DNA from: Micromonospora sp. NBC_01813
Lineage (GTDB): Bacteria; Actinomycetota; Actinomycetes; Mycobacteriales; Micromonosporaceae
DNA length: 64,000 nucleotides
Assembly: GCF_035917335.1 (NCBI RefSeq)
Contig: NZ_CP109067.1
Coordinates: 3,719,001-3,783,000 of the forward strand
Reading direction: 5' to 3'
Part shown: piece by piece, positions 52,853-61,365 of the stretch
Position numbering within the stretch: position 1 is the first letter of the stretch
How the letters are laid out: each line of letters begins with the position of its first letter
Notes under the pieces: generated by a model
What the model was told of the DNA's origin: nothing
What the model saw: the letters and a program-made list of their open reading frames with translations, nothing else
The model's database searches: none
Position numbers and translations under genes: made by a program

Positions 52853-53716
52853 ATGCCGCGCGCCGCCCGCGAACTCTTCCATCCGACCCTACGAACGCAG
52901 TGGCTCGGCCACCAGCTGCGCGAGATCCGCAAGCGCAGTGGTCGCAGCCTGGCCGACGCCGCCTTGTACCTGAACTACGACCCGTCCTACCTGGCCCGCT
53001 GTGAACGGGCCGAGTGGCCGTTCCGCCAGGACCACCTGAACATGCTGCTCGACTTCTACCAGGTCAACGACGGTGATCTGCGGGCCCGCCTCGTGGCCGA
53101 CCTGGCCGCCTCGTGGCAGCTGAACGTCTTCGACATGGGCGGCAGCATCCACACCAACCGATCGGTCAGCCTGACCTGGCTGGAGGGTCGGGCCGAGACG
53201 ATCTACCTGTACGCCGTACTCGTCGTCCCTGGCCTACTGCAGACCCGCGACTACGCGCACGCCACCATGCGCTTCTACGGCGACCCGGACGAAGGTGCCG
53301 AACGCTGGGTCGACCTACGGATCGGACGGCAGCAGATCCTCGACCGCTCGGCTCCAGTGCGGCTGTCCGCCGTCATCGACGAGACCGCGCTGCGCTATCC
53401 CATCGCGGAGCCAGCGACGATGCGCGCGCAGCTAACACACCTGATGACGATGAACCGACGCCCCGGGGTCGAGGTGCGAGTACTACCGGCGGGCACTCGC
53501 CGCCCTGACGGAGCCGGCGGACCGTTCGCGGTGATCCGACTGCCCAAGCCGTACCCGTCGGTCGCCTATCTGGAGAACCTCGCCGGCAGCTTCTACCTGG
53601 AAGGACCCCGAAGCAGGAAGTTCGTTGACGCCTACGACCAGATCCGTCGGTCCGCGCTGCCTGCGGGTGAGTCGGCGAAGCGGATCACACAGATCATCGA
53701 GGAGGAGTGGTCATGA
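52853..53716 (+). CDS. XRE family regulator with DUF5753
   Basis: A 287-aa actinobacterial regulator: N-terminal helix-turn-helix (LGHQLREIRKRSGRSLADAALYLNYDPSYLARCERAEW) and the DUF5753 ligand-binding-like domain (TIYLYAVLVVPGLLQTRDYAHA through VEVRVLPAGTRR). Relatives pair with a DUF397 protein and control differentiation or antibiotic synthesis, in some cases resembling toxin-antitoxin modules. ATG at 52853 with AAAGG 10 nt upstream. The IS607 element ends at most ~30 bp upstream, so its normal promoter may have been displaced. ATGA overlap with the DUF397 gene. Confidence 0.9.
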   Translation: MPRAARELFHPTLRTQWLGHQLREIRKRSGRSLADAALYLNYDPSYLARCERAEWPFRQDHLNMLLDFYQVNDGDLRARLVADLAASWQLNVFDMGGSIHTNRSVSLTWLEGRAETIYLYAVLVVPGLLQTRDYAHATMRFYGDPDEGAERWVDLRIGRQQILDRSAPVRLSAVIDETALRYPIAEPATMRAQLTHLMTMNRRPGVEVRVLPAGTRRPDGAGGPFAVIRLPKPYPSVAYLENLAGSFYLEGPRSRKFVDAYDQIRRSALPAGESAKRITQIIEEEWS

Positions 53717-53922
53717 GCGGCGCGGTCGATGCCGATTGGCGCATCAGCACAAGAAGCGACCAGCAGGGCGGCACCTGTGTGGAGGCGGGGCCGGTGCGGG
53801 ACGGGTCTGGGCAGGTGGCGGTGCGACACAGCCAGCACCGCGACGGCACCGTGATCGTCTACAGCCGGGCCGAGTGGACCGCGTTCCTGGCCGGCATCCG
53901 CGACGGCGACTTCGACTTCTGA
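53713..53922 (+). CDS. DUF397 domain-containing protein
   Basis: A 69-aa protein consisting of DUF397 alone: DADWRISTRSDQQGGTCVEA, VAVRHSQHRDG and FLAGIRDGDFDF match the family pattern W-x-x-S-S-x-S-x-x-x-x-x-C-V-E. Encoded directly behind and overlapping its XRE partner. Members are thought to bind or modulate the paired regulator. An ATG at 53713 is used rather than GTG 53707 because of the ATGA overlap. Confidence 0.9.
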   Translation: MSGAVDADWRISTRSDQQGGTCVEAGPVRDGSGQVAVRHSQHRDGTVIVYSRAEWTAFLAGIRDGDFDF

Positions 53923-54067
53923 CCCGTCGACCGACGCCAGCCCGCCCCCGGCCCGGCTAGGTTCCGCCGGCCGTGGGCGGGGTGGCACCATGGCTCCGTG
54001 TTTCGTATGCGGCGATCGACGGTGCCCCGGCTTCGGAGATCCAGTCGGGTGATGGAGGCGAGGCGCG

Positions 54068-54829
54068 ATGCCGTTCACGGGTAGTCACATCGCGGCCGTG
54101 CTGCCGCTGACCCGGTCAGCGTGGCTGGTGCCGTCGGCCCTGGTGATCGGAAGCATGATCCCCGACCTTCCCTACTTTCTGCCGCTGCCGGTGGACGCGA
54201 CACTGACCCACTCGCTCGTCGGCGTCCTCAGCGTCGACGTGGTGCTGGGTCTGCTGGCGGTTGCCGTATGGCATGGGCTGCTGGCCCGCTTCCTGACCGC
54301 CATCTCGCCGGCCCGGCTACGCGAACGCCTGCCTCAGCCCGCGAGCCGGCGCCCGAGGTCAGCTCGCTGGGCGGCGATGCTGGTCGGCTCGCTCGCGCTC
54401 GGCGCACTGACCCATGTGCTGTGGGACTCGTTCACCCACGACGGGATGTGGGGCGCCACGCACATCGACTGGCTGGCCGAATCGCACTTCGGCACGGCCG
54501 GCTATCGCTGGGCGCAGCGGGTGAGCGGCATCGTCGGCGCAGCCGCCATCGTGGTCTGGCTGGCCCGATGGTGGCGTACGCGGCCACCCGCGCCCGCAGC
54601 CACGGCCGAGTCGCCGCCGGCCGGTCGGCTGCTCGTGGTGTCGGCCTGGGCTGCCATCGGGCTCGCCGCGACCGGCGGCGTCGTCCTAGCCGCCGCTGAA
54701 GGGCTGACGCCGCAGCAGATGGTGTTCCCGGCCGTCACCCAGGCCGGCGGTGCCGGTCTGGCGACCGCGATCGTCTTCGCCGCCTGCTATGCCGTCGCGA
54801 CCCGGCAGAACCAACCAACGCCACACTGA
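54068..54829 (+). CDS. DUF4184 family membrane protein
   Basis: A 253-aa membrane protein. The N-terminal signature MPFTGSHIAAVLPL, then ALVIGSMIPDLPYFLPLP and the later THVLWDSFTHDGMW match DUF4184, which groups with metal-dependent-hydrolase-like membrane proteins carrying conserved His and Asp. About six helices are predicted. GGAGG 8 nt upstream of the ATG. No enzymatic activity has been shown for the family to my knowledge. Monocistronic. Confidence 0.85.
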   Translation: MPFTGSHIAAVLPLTRSAWLVPSALVIGSMIPDLPYFLPLPVDATLTHSLVGVLSVDVVLGLLAVAVWHGLLARFLTAISPARLRERLPQPASRRPRSARWAAMLVGSLALGALTHVLWDSFTHDGMWGATHIDWLAESHFGTAGYRWAQRVSGIVGAAAIVVWLARWWRTRPPAPAATAESPPAGRLLVVSAWAAIGLAATGGVVLAAAEGLTPQQMVFPAVTQAGGAGLATAIVFAACYAVATRQNQPTPH

Positions 54830-55046
54830 CCGCAGCCCCACCCACGGAGCCGCTCGACACTCAGCGTCTGCTGCAGAGTGCGTCCCGCCGTCGCAGCGAC
54901 CACGAGCCGACTTGGCCTGGAGCACTCCGACAGTCGCCATCCGCACACGCCGAGATCAGTGCATCCGATCAAGCCCTTGGAACCTTCGGCGCTGCTGCAC
55001 CGGGATCGGATGCAACGCGGGCGGCACGGCGAGCCACAATGAGAGT

Positions 55047-55454
55047 GTGACCGACGCCGTATCGTCTTCCCTGCCTGCCGTGATTGACCTCATCGATGGT
55101 TACATGCATCGAGTGCTGAAAGGCAGGGAAGATCCGGTGTTGGTGGTCGAGGAACTCAAGGGTGCACTGATCGAACTTCGCCTAAAGGTCGACCTGGGCA
55201 ATATCGGCGAGCTGTACCCCCTCTATGCAGACTTGTCGGACATCGTCGACGGCTACCCCATCGACTACGACGATGGTACTGAGATGATCGCCGAACGGGA
55301 GATTCGCGACGCCGCCTGGGACTGGTTAAGTATTCCGCGAAATACTGATGGGATAAGGACCTACGTCGACTACTGGACCGCGCGAATCGCAACCTTACCA
55401 TCCACCGAAGGAGGTCGGCAGTTCCGCAGCACCGGTAGACTGAAAGGCGAATAG
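55047..55454 (+). CDS. Hypothetical protein (135 aa)
   Basis: A mostly helical acidic protein (LPAVIDLIDGYMHRVLKG, DPVLVVEELKGALIELRLKVDLG, ELYPLYADLSDIVDGYPIDYDDG) with no recognised domain. G+C is lower than that of core genes, suggesting acquired DNA. GTG at 55047 without a clear ribosome site. The next gene is a small P-loop kinase 145 bp downstream on the same strand, and short repeats of ATCTG(G)CCGCGAG lie between and beyond them. Confidence 0.55.
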   Translation: MTDAVSSSLPAVIDLIDGYMHRVLKGREDPVLVVEELKGALIELRLKVDLGNIGELYPLYADLSDIVDGYPIDYDDGTEMIAEREIRDAAWDWLSIPRNTDGIRTYVDYWTARIATLPSTEGGRQFRSTGRLKGE

Positions 55455-55586
55455 CGCCCGGAAAGTACAGCTTGGTACAATTTCGCCGCGCGGCCCAAAG
55501 TCGCATCCGCATCTGCCGCGAGGGGCGCATCCTCGCCGCATCTGGCCGCGAGGTGCTCCTGAAGCATGAGGCACTGCTTCGATCGA

Positions 55587-55601
55587 TATCATGCGTGCGT
55601 G
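55587..55601 (+). promoter_or_regulatory. Leaderless promoter of the small kinase gene
   Basis: TATCAT (55587-55592), 6 nt, then GTG at 55599. Confidence 0.5.
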
Positions 55602-56045
55602 GCGAGGGTCCTGGTGACGGGTATGTCGGGTGCAGGTAAGACTACCGTTCTCGACGAGTTGCACAGGCGGGGATACTTCACCGTCGACACCGACTACGAC
55701 GGCTGGGAACTACCCGACGGCACTTGGGACGAGCCGCGGATGGACGAGTTGCTGGCCTCGAATGAAAACCTGATCGTGTCCGGGACAGTGGATAACCAAG
55801 GCCGCTTCTACGACCGCTTTGACCACGTCGTTCTTCTCAGCGCACCGTTAGCAGTGCTTCTGCAGAGGGTCGCGCGCCGAGCGAACCCTTACGGTCGGAC
55901 TCCCGAGCAGCGAGCCGAGATCGCCGAATACGTCCGGACCGTCGAGCCTCGTCTGCGACGCGGTGCCACAACCGAGCTCGATGGGCGTCGTGACGTGTCT
56001 GAGCTGGCCGACACCCTTGAAAAGCTGGTGAGGGCAACGAACTGA
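55599..56045 (+). CDS. Small P-loop kinase-like protein
   Basis: A 148-aa AAA/adenylate-kinase-like protein with Walker A TGMSGAGKTTVLDEL near residue 10, a DTDYDGWELPDG segment where kinases bind the acceptor, and FDHVVLLSAPLAVLLQRVARR as Walker B plus LID-like Arg. This size and pattern match small proteins in actinobacteria annotated AAA family ATPase or shikimate-kinase-like; substrate unknown. GTG at 55599 by leaderless promoter. Accessory gene. Confidence 0.75.
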   Translation: MARVLVTGMSGAGKTTVLDELHRRGYFTVDTDYDGWELPDGTWDEPRMDELLASNENLIVSGTVDNQGRFYDRFDHVVLLSAPLAVLLQRVARRANPYGRTPEQRAEIAEYVRTVEPRLRRGATTELDGRRDVSELADTLEKLVRATN

Positions 56046-56064
56046 TCTGCCGCGAGCGGGACAC

Positions 56065-56292
56065 TCAGCGGTCCCAGTCCCAGTCCTCCAGCCGGGCGTG
56101 AACTGGCACCACGTTGATGCAGAGCTCTTCATAGCCGCCAGCTTGCTCCAAGGCATCTAGGAGCCGTTGCGCCTCTTCTTCCGTCGTGAAGGCTCCCGCT
56201 TGGAACCGCCCGCCCGGCTGGCGGCTGTCGAGGAACTCCACGAGCCATACCGAGATCGGCTCAACGTATCCCTCCGGTGGTTGATCACCCAT
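56065..56292 (-). CDS. Small hypothetical protein (75 aa)
   Basis: An acidic, single-domain protein (ISVWLVEFLDSRQPGG, FTTEEEAQRLLDALEQAGG, INVVPVHARLEDWDWD) with a beta-alpha-beta pattern. No known family. The ATG at 56292 gives a full domain; ribosome site is weak. It converges with the kinase gene. Codon use is host-like, which with the folded-looking sequence supports a real gene. Confidence 0.55.
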   Translation of the reverse strand: MGDQPPEGYVEPISVWLVEFLDSRQPGGRFQAGAFTTEEEAQRLLDALEQAGGYEELCINVVPVHARLEDWDWDR

Positions 56293-56474
56293 ACGCCGAG
56301 CATCTCAGGCTGGACGGGATGCCCGCACCCGCACAGCGGACGCCCGCACCTGCCGCGACGTGCCCCGTCACCGACGGTGACTCCAGCGCAGGCCGTCGGC
56401 GTTGGAGCGTGTCCGAATTGAGTGCGTTGTGGGGTGCCGGGATCAAAGCGCAGGAAGATATTCCGCCTTCACGG

Positions 56475-57257
56475 TCAGACCGCGAACGGGCCGCGTACTG
56501 TTACTCCGCCGTCGACTACCAGACTTTGCCCGGTCACATAGGACGAAAGCGGCGAAGCCAGGTAAACGGCTGCCGAGGCGGCATCGCGCGGTGCGCCGAG
56601 TCGGCCCATTGGGATCTCGGGCACTTCGCCGTCGACATGTGCAGACTTCGCTGCGGCCGTCGCGATTGCGCCGCAGGCCACGATGTTCATGCGTATCGCG
56701 TCGGCAGCGTACTCTGCGGCTACTGTCTTGGCGAGACTGGCCAGGCCGGCTTTGGCAGCGCCATATCCGGCCTGCATGGGCGCGGCCATGACCCCGGTCA
56801 CCGAACCCACACTGACGATGGATCCGCCGCCACCCTGAGCCAGGAAGGCGCGGATTGCGGCGCGGGCTGCCCGTACGACGTAGCGCAGATTCATCTGGTA
56901 GGCGAGGTCCCAGTCGTCGTCGCTCATCTCATGCAACCGCACTGCGGGGACGAACCCGACCCGGCCTCCGACGACGGTGGCGAGCGTGTCAAGCCGTCCG
57001 AAGGCGGCGACGGTCTGGCTAACAAATCCGTCGATGGCGGAATGAGACCGTACATCACCGGCGAGCGCGACGGCCTGGACGCCGGACCTCGCCAACTCTT
57101 CCGTGGCTTCGCCAGAACGCTCCAGATCGAGGTCGGCGACGGCGACCGCTGCACCGGCTGCGGCGAATCCTCGTGAGATCGCGCGTCCGATTCCGTCGCC
57201 TCCGCCGCCGATGATCAACGCGTTCATGCCGTCGAGTGGTCTGGCGAAGTCATTCAC
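56475..57257 (-). CDS. SDR family NAD(P)-dependent oxidoreductase
   Basis: A classical short-chain dehydrogenase (260 aa). Cofactor loop IGGGGDGIGRAISRG (extra glycine before the usual G-x-x-x-G-x-G), acidic DLDLERSG after beta-2 pointing to NAD, active Ser in SIVSVGSVTGVMAAP and the catalytic Y-x-x-x-K in GYGAAKAGL. C-terminal YVTGQSLVVDGGVTV. GTG at 57257 with GGGAAGA upstream. No neighbouring pathway gene, so the substrate remains unknown. Flanked by accessory genes. Confidence 0.88.
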   Translation of the reverse strand: MNDFARPLDGMNALIIGGGGDGIGRAISRGFAAAGAAVAVADLDLERSGEATEELARSGVQAVALAGDVRSHSAIDGFVSQTVAAFGRLDTLATVVGGRVGFVPAVRLHEMSDDDWDLAYQMNLRYVVRAARAAIRAFLAQGGGGSIVSVGSVTGVMAAPMQAGYGAAKAGLASLAKTVAAEYAADAIRMNIVACGAIATAAAKSAHVDGEVPEIPMGRLGAPRDAASAAVYLASPLSSYVTGQSLVVDGGVTVRGPFAV

Positions 57258-57465
57258 GGCCGGATCTTCCCACACGACTAAGCGACCCGGCGTCAACGCA
57301 CTCTTCTGCCGCCGACCGGGGGTGTCTCTGAGTAGTTGGGCATCAGGCGGTGGGTGCTCACGCTCGCCGTTTTACACGACGCGGACGTGCAATGCCGTGG
57401 CGTCCGGGTCTGCCGCTGGTCGCCGGCGGCGGCGTTGCCGCGTCGCGCGGCGAGGGCAGTGGCCC

Positions 57466-58185
57466 TCAGCTTTGCATCTCGAGGTCACGCAGTGCGAACC
57501 GAAGGTGCTCCCACTCTTCGTCGAAGATCACGTGAAGGCAGTGCAGGACGGATTCGTTGTGCTCGGGTGACCATGCGCTCGGCCGAGGCTCGGCAAGCAA
57601 GTCCGCCGTGACGGTCGCGAGGAAGTCCCTGACCATCGCCTGCCGCTCGGCACGCACCTTGAGTACCGCAGCGAAAGTCGGCTTCTCCGTCACGAAGATC
57701 GACGTGTCGAAGCCATCCGTCTCGTACTCGGCGTTCGGCTGGCCAAGCGGATGGAAGGGCTGCGGCAGACGCAGGATCGCCTTGCCGAGCCAGGCGTCAG
57801 TGGCGAACACGAGGTGGCGCAGCGTCTGCGCGAACGACCACTCGCCGTCGATCGAGACGTCGACGGCGCCCTCGGGCAAGGATGGAATCCGGTCGACTGC
57901 GGCTACCCAGGCCCGTTCGAGCACCGACCACGCCGTACGCAGGCCACCCGGGTCCTCTGCCCGCTTCAACTCACGCCCAGGGAACCGCCGGTTGAGTTCA
58001 GCCTCGACGAGTGGCGCGACGTCGACACCATTGACCAGCAACGCGCCGTCGGCCAGCCACGGCGCATCGATATCCAGCCCGCGCACATCGACGCCGCGCA
58101 TCACCGCGCCAGCCAGCGTCGACCTGTTGAACCGCGCACCCCGCAGGTCGCGGTCGACGAAGCTGGTGACGTCGTCCTGAACCAT
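57466..58185 (-). CDS. DinB family protein with pentapeptide-like N-terminus
   Basis: A 239-aa protein. The first ~60 residues contain pentapeptide-type A/D-L-x-x-x elements (DLRGARFNRSTLAGAVMRGVDV); the remainder is a DinB_2-like four-helix bundle with His residues at QTLRHLVFATDAWLGKAI, NESVLHCLHVIFDEEWEH, which would bind a metal. Related to bacillithiol/mycothiol-dependent transferases and other DinB proteins. ATG at 58185 with GGGAGG 5 nt upstream. Function unknown; thiol-transferase activity is a family-level possibility. Confidence 0.82.
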   Translation of the reverse strand: MVQDDVTSFVDRDLRGARFNRSTLAGAVMRGVDVRGLDIDAPWLADGALLVNGVDVAPLVEAELNRRFPGRELKRAEDPGGLRTAWSVLERAWVAAVDRIPSLPEGAVDVSIDGEWSFAQTLRHLVFATDAWLGKAILRLPQPFHPLGQPNAEYETDGFDTSIFVTEKPTFAAVLKVRAERQAMVRDFLATVTADLLAEPRPSAWSPEHNESVLHCLHVIFDEEWEHLRFALRDLEMQS

Positions 58186-58309
58186 GGCATCCTCCCACCA
58201 TTCGGTGATCGCGGCGATGCTAGCGCTCCGGTGCGACAACGTGAACGTTGCCCACGGCCAACACTGGGCTACTCATAGTTATCCGCTCAGAGTCAGGTAC
58301 CGATTGAGC

Positions 58310-58356
58310 CGTATGCCAGAGCGGCATGATCATGCCGTTCTGGCATACGGTTTTTC
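58310..58356 (+). terminator. Nested palindrome with T-run, second copy
   Basis: A stem of about 19 bp with one G-U pair, 4-nt loop GATC and T5 at 58352-58356. Each arm again is ATGCC-N5-GGCAT. The T-run is on the plus strand, yet no plus-strand gene ends nearby, so it may not simply be a terminator. Confidence 0.75.
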
Positions 58357-58460
58357 GGCAGTACCGCACCCCAGAACTCTCAGGTGGTGAGCAGCCCCCT
58401 GGCGGTAGCTCCGTGTCCGGGCAGCCGCAGGGGTCGGCGGCCTCCGACCAGGGCTATCGT

Positions 58461-58901
58461 TCAGCGGCGGCCGGTAGCCAGGGCGACGAGATACTGTCCG
58501 CCGCCCGCGTCGACACTCGCGGTCACCGGTAGTCCAGGCACCAGCCGGGAGAACCGGTCGACCAGCCAGTCCGCCGCCTCCTGGGCATCTTTCCTGTTTG
58601 GACAGCGGGCGACCAACTCGCGGCCTCCCTTGCGTTCGAGCCGCTCGGCGACGGCGATCAACGGCGCGGGCTCCACCACGCGCAGCCGGTCCGGCCAGGC
58701 GATGACCACCTTGACCGCGCCCTTGCGGGAGTTGCAGGCACGATGCGCGAGTCGCTCGACGACCTTGGCCTTCCGGTCCGAGGTACGACTGTCGACACTG
58801 GGACCACGCGGGTCGTTCACCGACTTGTCGGCGTCGACCGGCTCGTCGCACACCCAGCACCGCCAGTTGTCCCGGCCAGCGACGTCATCGAGGAGACTCA
58901 T
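58461..58901 (-). CDS. HNH-like zinc-ribbon protein
   Basis: A 146-aa protein. N-terminal RDNWRCWVCDEPVD gives a C-x-x-C, and LAHRACNSRKGAVK matches the H-x-x-C-N-x-x-K-G end of HNH nucleases; the intervening histidine pair is not clear, so catalytic status is uncertain. The C-terminal half (LVARCPNRKDAQEAADWLVDRF) is unrecognised. ATG at 58901. It is probably a small endonuclease-fold protein, possibly a phage or plasmid remnant. It stands alone between two orientations. Confidence 0.65.
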   Translation of the reverse strand: MSLLDDVAGRDNWRCWVCDEPVDADKSVNDPRGPSVDSRTSDRKAKVVERLAHRACNSRKGAVKVVIAWPDRLRVVEPAPLIAVAERLERKGGRELVARCPNRKDAQEAADWLVDRFSRLVPGLPVTASVDAGGGQYLVALATGRR

Positions 58902-58980
58902 CAGAGCAAACTAGCCTGTCGGCCCGTGGCCGTTCGCGTTCCGGGGCAGTTGTCGGGGCACGGACGTGCGCAGTCCGGGA

Positions 58981-58997
58981 TATCCTTGGCGCATATG
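58981..58997 (+). promoter_or_regulatory. Leaderless promoter of a small hypothetical gene
   Basis: TATCCT (58981-58986), 8 nt, then ATG at 58995, with no ribosome site. Confidence 0.45.
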
Positions 58998-59282
58998 GCT
59001 ACCTTTCGCAGCGCCTCAGTCCTCCTCTCCTCCGACGGCACCAGGACCCCCGGCACCGCCGCGCTCTTCGCCGAGCCCGCCCGCAAGGGTGGAACCCCGC
59101 CGTGGGCAGGCGACTTCCGGCCCGCCAACAGCGCTGGCAACGGCCCCAAGAACGCGGTCGGGAAGACCTTCACGTTGGAGTTGCCCGACGGCAGCACCGG
59201 CAAGGTCGTGGTCCAGGGTGTCAAGAGCGGGAAGGGCGGCGTCGTGCTGGCGTTGATGGGCGAGGACGCACCCCCCTTCTGA
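58995..59282 (+). CDS. Hypothetical protein (95 aa)
   Basis: A compact Gly/Pro/Ser-containing protein with two halves: a Pro/Gly-rich N-terminus (SSDGTRTPGTAALFAEPARKGG) and a likely beta-hairpin end (GKTFTLELPDGSTGKVVVQGV). No domain is recognised. ATG at 58995 by leaderless promoter. The C-terminus reads GEDAPPF. It may be cotranscribed with the next gene 35 bp downstream. Confidence 0.5.
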   Translation: MATFRSASVLLSSDGTRTPGTAALFAEPARKGGTPPWAGDFRPANSAGNGPKNAVGKTFTLELPDGSTGKVVVQGVKSGKGGVVLALMGEDAPPF

Positions 59283-59317
59283 CCTGGCCGTTGGCGCTTG
59301 TCCGCTATGCAGGACAG

Positions 59318-59737
59318 GTGGTTTTTGAAGAAGTCGAACGCGAGATGGCCCGGCTGGATGCCAGCTTCCGGCCAGTGGCGACCAAGCCGGTCGACGACAG
59401 CGATGGTGACGCGATACTGAGTTTGGGTGCCACCATCCGAGCGGAACTGGCGTCACTCGGCGTCGATGACCAGGCCGAGGCCGTCCTCCGGGCCGTCATC
59501 GAGGTGTATTCCGCCGGGGACGAGACGGTACGGGCCGCCGTACGCACCCTGTTCGATCGCTACCCGTCGTTCCGGTGGGCGGCCAACCTGCGCCAGGGTG
59601 GGGACACTGTTGCGGAGTTCCGTGCCCAGCTGATCTGCCTCTCCGCCCGGGATCAGGGTGCGGACACGCGCGATGAGATCCTGGCGCGGCATCATCCTCG
59701 GCTACGGGAAGCGTCGATGTGGCGCATGTCGAGGTGA
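59318..59737 (+). CDS. Hypothetical protein (139 aa)
   Basis: Helical protein (VFEEVEREMARLDASF, AILSLGATIRAELASLGVDDQAEAVLRAVIEVYSAGDETVRAAVRTLFDRYPSFRWAANL) ending in a basic tail. No family recognised. The start may be GTG at 59318 (AGGACAG just upstream) or ATG at 59345. Its stop codon lies inside an imperfect 19-bp palindrome that also faces the convergent membrane-protein gene. Accessory. Confidence 0.5.
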   Translation: MVFEEVEREMARLDASFRPVATKPVDDSDGDAILSLGATIRAELASLGVDDQAEAVLRAVIEVYSAGDETVRAAVRTLFDRYPSFRWAANLRQGGDTVAEFRAQLICLSARDQGADTRDEILARHHPRLREASMWRMSR

Positions 59738-59784
59738 CGTTGGCGCACGTCAAAACGCGAACATAACGTGCGTCTGCGTCACCT
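59732..59784. terminator. Imperfect palindrome between convergent genes
   Basis: Arms 59732-59750 and 59766-59784 pair at 16 of 19 positions (AGGTGACG and CGCACGT fully). The left arm contains the TGA of the upstream gene. Likely bidirectional terminator without T-run. Confidence 0.6.
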
Positions 59785-59822
59785 CGACGAAGACCAGCGT
59801 GGGACGGGCGGTCGGTTCTGGG

Positions 59823-60443
59823 TCACCAGCCGCGTAGGAAGCGCAGACCTAGCAGGAACGCGACCACGGCCGGGCCGACGAGCAGGGTCACCGCCTGCAG
59901 CCGGTACGGGATCCGGTGCCGGCCGAGCTCCAGCGCGTTGGCGAGGACCCCGACGGCGGCGAGCATCATGAACGCGCCCCACCAGCCGGTGTTGTCCCCG
60001 AAGTCGACCAGCCCGGTGGCGATCAGCAGAAACGTGACGCCGAGAGCAAAGCCGACCAGCGCGAGCGATGCGACCGTGCGGTGCAGGCCCCGGCCGAGCG
60101 GATGGTCTGCCCGCCACTGGTAGGTGCCGGCAACGGCCAGGCAGGGCAGCGCGATCATCACCGGCCAGCCGACGCCCATCCAGCCGAGCATGAGCAACGC
60201 GCCGACGGTGAAGACCAGTGCGCCGACAGAGGCGATCGCGTACCCGCCGATGGCCCGCCCACCGCCTCTGGCCAGCAAGGGTCCACCGCAGGCGGCGATC
60301 AACGCGCCGGGCACCAGGATGAAGCCGGCCCACCAGTGGAACCGCCCGGTGGACTGGGCGGCTGCGGTCACCGCGCCGGTGGCCAGGGCCGCCGAGCCGA
60401 GCCCGGCGAGCCAGCCGGCTTGAGTCTGTCGCTGGATATCCAC
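59823..60443 (-). CDS. Hypothetical membrane protein (206 aa)
   Basis: Six predicted helices with a short polar N-terminus (MDIQRQTQAG) and a basic end. Segments such as WWAGFILVPGALIAACGGPLL and GWPVMIALPCLAVAGTYQW show no family signature that I recognise. GTG at 60443. It lies 60 bp from the end of the Gly-rich membrane protein gene on the same strand. Function unknown. Confidence 0.68.
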   Translation of the reverse strand: MDIQRQTQAGWLAGLGSAALATGAVTAAAQSTGRFHWWAGFILVPGALIAACGGPLLARGGGRAIGGYAIASVGALVFTVGALLMLGWMGVGWPVMIALPCLAVAGTYQWRADHPLGRGLHRTVASLALVGFALGVTFLLIATGLVDFGDNTGWWGAFMMLAAVGVLANALELGRHRIPYRLQAVTLLVGPAVVAFLLGLRFLRGW

Positions 60444-60503
60444 AGCGACGACTCTGCCGGCTGGCTCACCGACGCACCATCAGGCCAGCCCTACCATCCG
60501 GGG

Positions 60504-61277
60504 TCAGAACTCGCCGAAGCCGCCGAAGTCCCCGCCACCGAAATCGCCGCCGCCGAAGTCCTCACCACCGCCGGAGTAGTCCTCACCGCCGCCGGAGAAG
60601 TCCTCACCACCGCCGACATCTTCGCCGCCACCGACGTCCTCGCCGGAGGCCTGGCCCGCGTCGTAGCCGGGGTCGCCGAACGCCGGGGAGAACAGCGCGC
60701 TGAAGATCAGCATGCCGCCGATCGCGCCGGCCGCTCCGGCCAGGGCCGGCTTCCACAGCGGCTGGGAGTACCAGCCGGCCGGCACCGGCCGGCCCTGGTG
60801 GTAGCCACCCGGGTAGTAGTGCGGGGTCTGCGGGCCGGGGTTGGGACCGGCGCGGAACGTCTGGCCCTGCACGTCGACCTCGCGCTCCTTGGTGAGCTGC
60901 CCGGCGCCTCGGGCGGCGGCCAGCGCCGGCAGTTCCGGGCCGGGGTCGATGCCGAGCGCGATCCGGGCGGCCCGGACGTAGGCCAGGCCTTCGAGGGCGG
61001 TCTCCCGGGCCAGCTCGAACTGCTTGGTGCTCCTGGCCTGCTCCAGCTGTGATCCGGCGGCGTTGTACCGCTCACCGGCGTCGAGCAGGGCCTGCTTGAC
61101 CGCCGGCTCGTCACCGTGCAGGTTCATCACCTGACCGCCGAGCCGCTCGTACCAGCGCTGTGCCTCGGCCCGTGCGTCGGCCAGCGCGCGCTCCTTGCGG
61201 GCGTTGCTCTCCCGCTGCCACCAGAGCACGCCACCGGCGAGCAGCGCCACCAACACCAGGAGCAAGAGGAATTCCAT
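60504..61277 (-). CDS. Membrane protein with Gly-rich C-terminal repeats
   Basis: A 257-aa protein with an N-terminal helix (MEFLLLLVLVALLAGGVLWW), a coiled region (RKERALADARAEAQRWYERLGGQV, PAVKQALLDAGERYNAAGSQL), a second helix (LAGAAGAIGGMLIFSALF) and a C-terminal tail of repeated GGGED/GGGDF units (60510-60650). The core (YYPGGYHQGRPVPAGWYS) is conserved in actinobacteria; relatives in Streptomyces are, from memory, labelled DUF1542. ATG at 61277. It is divergent from rmuC. Function unknown. Confidence 0.72.
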   Translation of the reverse strand: MEFLLLLVLVALLAGGVLWWQRESNARKERALADARAEAQRWYERLGGQVMNLHGDEPAVKQALLDAGERYNAAGSQLEQARSTKQFELARETALEGLAYVRAARIALGIDPGPELPALAAARGAGQLTKEREVDVQGQTFRAGPNPGPQTPHYYPGGYHQGRPVPAGWYSQPLWKPALAGAAGAIGGMLIFSALFSPAFGDPGYDAGQASGEDVGGGEDVGGGEDFSGGGEDYSGGGEDFGGGDFGGGDFGGFGEF

Positions 61278-61365
61278 GGCTGAACGGTAGCTGGCCTGAT
61301 CCACCACCGGCCACCACCGGGCACCGCCACCGGGCGTCGGCGGGCGGTCGGCGTACCTGTTTGAC

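Larger units (their letters stand above)
55509..56056 (+). repeat. Three dispersed copies of a short GC-rich motif around the small kinase gene
   Basis: GCATCTGCCGCGAGG (55509), GCATCTGGCCGCGAGG (55538) and ATCTGCCGCGAG (56045-56056) flank the gene on both sides. Confidence 0.4.

Noticed and set aside
60510-60650. Gly/Asp repeats considered as a secreted glycine-rich peptide gene
   Set aside because: They are the in-frame C-terminal tail of the membrane protein at 60504-61277, with no separate start or signal peptide.
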